Source of the DNA: Geminicoccaceae bacterium
Lineage (GTDB): Bacteria; Pseudomonadota; Alphaproteobacteria; Geminicoccales; Geminicoccaceae
Assembly: GCA_020446285.1 (NCBI GenBank)
Contig: JAGREZ010000071.1
Coordinates: 1 to 7,546, forward strand
DNA length: 7,546 bases
Direction: 5' to 3'
The translations under genes and the position numbers were made by a program. The notes beneath the pieces were generated by a model. The model did no database searches, was not told the origin of the DNA, and saw only the letters and a program-made list of their open reading frames with translations. Positions 4,686-7,546 of the stretch are shown one piece after another. The number at the start of each line of letters is the position of its first letter. Positions within the stretch are counted from its first letter, which is position 1.

Positions 4686-6818
4686 TCAGATCTGCCCGAG
4701 CGTCTTGATTCTCGCCTTCGGGTGAATCTCGTTCTGCGAGAGAACCACCGTCGAGGGACGAAAGCGTTCGACGATCGAGCGGACATAGGCGCGGATCGCC
4801 GGCGAGGTGACGATGACCGGCAATTCGCCACGCATCGCCTGTTTTTCGAACGCATCGCGCATGGCCCGGATGAATTCCTGCAGCCTTGCCGGCGCCATGG
4901 CCAGCTGGCGTTCGTCACCCTGCCCCACCAGCGCCTCGGAGAAGGCGCCCTCCCACGCCGAGGAGAGCGTGAGCAACGGAATGTAGCCGCCGGGGCCGGT
5001 GGCCGAATTGCTGATCTGCCGGGCAAGCCGGGCGCGCACATGTTCGACGATGAAAATCACGTTCTGGGTGTGACTCAGTGCCTCGCCGATGGCTTCGAGT
5101 ATGAGTGGCAGGTCGCGGATGGACACGCGCTCGGCAAGCAGGCCCTGCAGCACCCGCTGGATGCCGGCAGCACTGATCCGTCCGGGAACCAGGTCGGCGA
5201 GCAGCTTCTGATAGTCCTCATCGAGATCCTTGAGCAGCTTCTGCGTCTCGGCGAAACTCAGCATGTCGGCGAGATTGTCCTTCACCAGCTCGGTGATGTG
5301 GGTGGTCACCACGGTCGCCGGATCCACCACCGTATAGCCCTTGAAACTGGCCTCCTCGCGGAGCGACCGGGCGATCCAGGTCGCGGCGAGACCGAATGTC
5401 GGCTCGGTCGTCGCCTCACCCGGCAGGGTGATGTCACCGCCCTGGGGATCCATCACCAGCAGCATGTTCGGACGGATGTCACCGCGTCCGGCCTCCATTT
5501 CCTTGACCTTCACGGTATAGGTATTGGCCGGCAGTTGAATATTGTCCTGAATGCGGACCGACGGCATGACGAAGCCGAGTTCGGAGGCGAGCTGGCGGCG
5601 CAGCGCCCTGATCTGGTCGGTAAGGCGTCCGGACCCGCTCTCGCTGATGAGTGGCAGCAGGCCATAGCCCAGTTCGAGGCGGATCGGATCGATGTGCAGG
5701 ACCTGCGAAATGGGCTCTTCGGCCGGTTTCGCCGGCTTTTTTTCGGCTTGCGCATCCTCGTCGTCGCCGCCCGTCTCGCCGGCCTGGCCGGCACGCGCCC
5801 TTGCGGACGATGGTTGCGCACCCTTGCGCGTTCGCCATGCGATGTAGCCGGTCCCGCCTGCAAGGAGCAGAAACGGCAAGGCGGGCAATCCCGGCAGAAC
5901 GGCGAGCAGGACCAGAAGGCCGCTGGTAACGCCCATCGCCTGCGGGAATGCGCCGAGCTGACCGAAGAGCGCGACATCGGCACGGCCGGCGACACCCGCC
6001 TTGGAGACCAGCAGGCCGGCGGCGGTTGAAACGATGAGGGCCGGGATCTGCGAAACCAGGCCGTCGCCGACGGTGAGAATGGTGTAGCTGGTCGCCGCAT
6101 CGGAAAAGCTGATCCCCATCTGGCCGACGCCGATGACGAGCCCGGCGACGAGATTGATGAAGGTGATCATGAGACCGGCGACGGCATCGCCGCGCACGAA
6201 CTTGGCCGCACCGTCCATCGCGCCGAAGAACGCGCTCTCCTCTTCCAGTTCCTTGCGCCGCTTTCTCGCCGAAGCCTCGTCGATGAGACCGGCGGAGAGA
6301 TCCGCATCGATCGCCATCTGCTTGCCCGGCATGGCATCGAGGGAGAAGCGCGCGGCCACCTCGGCGATACGTCCCGAGCCTTTGGTGATGACGACGAAAT
6401 TGACGATGATGAGGATGGCGAAGACGATGATGCCGATGACGAAGTTGCCCTGCATGATGAAGCCGCCAAAGGCCTCGATCACCTGCCCCGCCGCATCCGG
6501 TCCCTCATGCCCGTTGGCGAGGATGAGCCGGGTGGAGGCGAGGTTGAGCGACAGCCGGAGCATGGTCGCGATCAGCAGCACCGTCGGAAATGCGTTGAAA
6601 TCGAGCGGTCGCTCGATGAACAGCGATGTCAGCAGCACCATCACCGAGAATGTGATGGAGAGTGCCAGCATGATGTCGAGCAGAAAGCCCGGCAGCGGCA
6701 GGATCAGCACGACCAGAATGCCGATCACCCCCAGTGCCATGAGGATGTCGCTCTGCCGCAGCGTGTTCAGGACGGTCGGCAGAAGGTCCTTGCGCAGATC
6801 GCCGAGTTCGGTTGCCAT
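4686..6818 (-). CDS. flhA: flagellar biosynthesis protein FlhA
   Basis: FlhA is the large export-gate protein of the flagellar type III secretion apparatus, forming a nonameric ring in the inner membrane that uses the proton gradient and docks chaperone-substrate complexes. The 710-residue length is normal. Residues about 25-330 hold around eight hydrophobic segments, with RLSLNLASTRLILANGH at 88-104. The FHIPEP family signature is complete from Arg150 to Asp173, including ARFSLDAMPGKQMAIDAD at 156-173. Residues 335-370 form a charged Ala/Pro linker, and about 370-700 the cytoplasmic domain, including NMLLVMDPQG (451-460), TVVDPATVVTTHITE (496-510) and a run of conserved helices. The ATG at 6818 follows the regulator's stop by five bases with only a weak ribosome site, suggesting coupling. 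It lies second in the visible operon, upstream of the fliK-like gene. All parts look intact. Confidence 0.97.
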   Translation of the reverse strand: MATELGDLRKDLLPTVLNTLRQSDILMALGVIGILVVLILPLPGFLLDIMLALSITFSVMVLLTSLFIERPLDFNAFPTVLLIATMLRLSLNLASTRLILANGHEGPDAAGQVIEAFGGFIMQGNFVIGIIVFAILIIVNFVVITKGSGRIAEVAARFSLDAMPGKQMAIDADLSAGLIDEASARKRRKELEEESAFFGAMDGAAKFVRGDAVAGLMITFINLVAGLVIGVGQMGISFSDAATSYTILTVGDGLVSQIPALIVSTAAGLLVSKAGVAGRADVALFGQLGAFPQAMGVTSGLLVLLAVLPGLPALPFLLLAGGTGYIAWRTRKGAQPSSARARAGQAGETGGDDEDAQAEKKPAKPAEEPISQVLHIDPIRLELGYGLLPLISESGSGRLTDQIRALRRQLASELGFVMPSVRIQDNIQLPANTYTVKVKEMEAGRGDIRPNMLLVMDPQGGDITLPGEATTEPTFGLAATWIARSLREEASFKGYTVVDPATVVTTHITELVKDNLADMLSFAETQKLLKDLDEDYQKLLADLVPGRISAAGIQRVLQGLLAERVSIRDLPLILEAIGEALSHTQNVIFIVEHVRARLARQISNSATGPGGYIPLLTLSSAWEGAFSEALVGQGDERQLAMAPARLQEFIRAMRDAFEKQAMRGELPVIVTSPAIRAYVRSIVERFRPSTVVLSQNEIHPKARIKTLGQI

Positions 6819-6823
6819 GTCCG

Positions 6824-7546
6824 TCAGCGCCCCGATCCGGGAAGGATCGCGGCCGGAGCATCGGCATGTGCCGGCGGCACGGCGATTCCCTCCTCATTGT
6901 ACTGGCGGAGCTTGTTGCGCAGCGTGCGGATGGAAATTCCGAGAATGGTGGCAGCATGGGTGCGGTTGCCCATGGTGTGATCGAGCGTTTCGAGAATGAG
7001 ATCGCGCTCGACATCGGCGACGGTCCGGCCAACCAGCGCCCTGTCGGTCGAACGCCTCGCCGCCTGCGCGTTGTCCGGTCCCGCACCGAGGATGATCGCG
7101 TCGACGCCGATCTCGTCACCCGTCGCCAGCAGCACCGCGCGATGAATGCAGTTTTCCAGTTCGCGGACATTTCCCTTCCAGCCATGTCCGGCAAGCCTCT
7201 GGAGCGCCGCAGCCGACAGGTCGCGGGGCGGCAATCCGTTGGTAGCGGCATGTTTCTTCGCGAAATGTGCGGCGAGCGCGGCAACATCGCGGGGACGTTC
7301 GCGCAATGGCGGCAGGTGGATGTTGAGGACGTTCAGGCGGTAGAGGAGATCCTCGCGGAAAATCCCCTGCGCCACCGCCTCGTCGAGATTGCGGTTGCTG
7401 GTGGCGATGAGGCGGATATCGACGCGGACGGGCCTGCTGCCGCCGACCCGGTCGATCTCGCGTTCCTGGATCACACGCAGGAGCTTGGCCTGCAGACGGA
7501 CATCCATCTCGCTGATCTCGTCGAGCAGGAGCGTGCCGCCATCGGC
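6824..7546 (-). CDS. flbD: sigma-54-dependent flagellar regulator, FlbD type (5' end missing)
   Basis: Only the C-terminal 240 residues are in the window; the reading frame is open through the right edge. It begins inside the AAA+ domain at ADGGTLLLDEISEMD, the Walker B region of sigma-54 activators (DE catalytic pair). Then come the sensor I region RLIATSNRNL, FREDLLYRLNV with the arginine-finger region, PPLRERPRDV, and sensor II GHGWKGNVRELEN. Residues about 177-216 are a Fis-type helix-turn-helix (NRTHAATILGISIRTLRNKL). Such proteins hydrolyse ATP to remodel sigma-54 polymerase at enhancer-dependent promoters. The Walker A and GAFTGA loop lie outside the window, as does any receiver domain. 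The FlbD identity rests on position: directly upstream of flhA with a five-base gap, as in several alphaproteobacteria, where FlbD activates middle and late flagellar genes. Another flagellar activator of the same class is the alternative. Confidence 0.85.
   Translation of the reverse strand, partial: ADGGTLLLDEISEMDVRLQAKLLRVIQEREIDRVGGSRPVRVDIRLIATSNRNLDEAVAQGIFREDLLYRLNVLNIHLPPLRERPRDVAALAAHFAKKHAATNGLPPRDLSAAALQRLAGHGWKGNVRELENCIHRAVLLATGDEIGVDAIILGAGPDNAQAARRSTDRALVGRTVADVERDLILETLDHTMGNRTHAATILGISIRTLRNKLRQYNEEGIAVPPAHADAPAAILPGSGR

Noticed and set aside
3473..4708. 411-codon open frame antisense to the fliK-like gene
   Set aside because: The translation is a low-complexity mirror of the Pro/Ser/Ala linker (Gly, Thr, Ala, Pro). 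The sense gene has an identifiable FliK-like domain and operon position.
4722..6029. 435-codon open frame antisense to flhA
   Set aside because: Same codon-register effect as above, over a gene that is unmistakably flhA. The translation is rich in His, Arg, Gly and Asp with no recognisable domain and no ribosome site.
1..7546. CRISPR array, insertion sequence, tRNA/rRNA, phage or defence genes
   Set aside because: Reading both strands, I saw no regularly spaced repeats, transposase motifs, structured RNA genes or known defence domains. Nearly all the sequence is taken up by the genes listed.

Overview
The window is ordinary-looking chromosome from a GC-rich alphaproteobacterium, most like the Rhodospirillales and relatives. 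The reasons are the gene order flbD-type regulator, flhA, fliK-like gene; the small CHCC zinc-finger protein related to mitochondrial NDUFS6; and strongly GC-ending codons. No rRNA, tRNA, CRISPR array, insertion sequence, phage gene or recognisable defence system is visible. The organism assignment is inferred from gene content and not from a marker gene.

Left part (1-1643). A GFA-family (glutathione-dependent formaldehyde-activating enzyme-like) gene runs off the left edge on the minus strand. Next is a 208-base gap that holds its probable promoter and a short plus-strand reading frame resembling one membrane helix but lacking a normal start codon. A CHCC zinc-finger gene (minus) and an ABC transporter ATPase gene (plus) follow head to head, only 32 bases apart.

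Middle (1682-2818). A minus-strand gene encodes a secreted lipoprotein of the PQQ-dependent sugar dehydrogenase (sorbosone/glucose dehydrogenase-like) beta-propeller family. It converges on the ABC ATPase gene.

Right part (2923-7546). A tightly packed minus-strand flagellar cluster is transcribed towards the left. It holds the C-terminal part of a sigma-54-dependent activator (FlbD type, cut by the right edge), flhA (export-gate protein of the flagellar type III secretion apparatus) and a long low-complexity protein ending in a FliK-like hook-length-control domain. The junctions are 5 and 2 bases, so translational coupling is likely. The regulator, export gate and hook-length protein plausibly belong to one flagellar programme. 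The ABC ATPase, zinc-finger, GFA and sugar dehydrogenase genes have no visible functional link to it.

I found no convincing undescribed system. The points most worth a second look are the start-less membrane-helix frame at 195-290, an apparent duplicated beta module in the FliK-like protein, an unusual Cys-x-Cys in the sugar dehydrogenase, and the very short divergent junction at 598-629.
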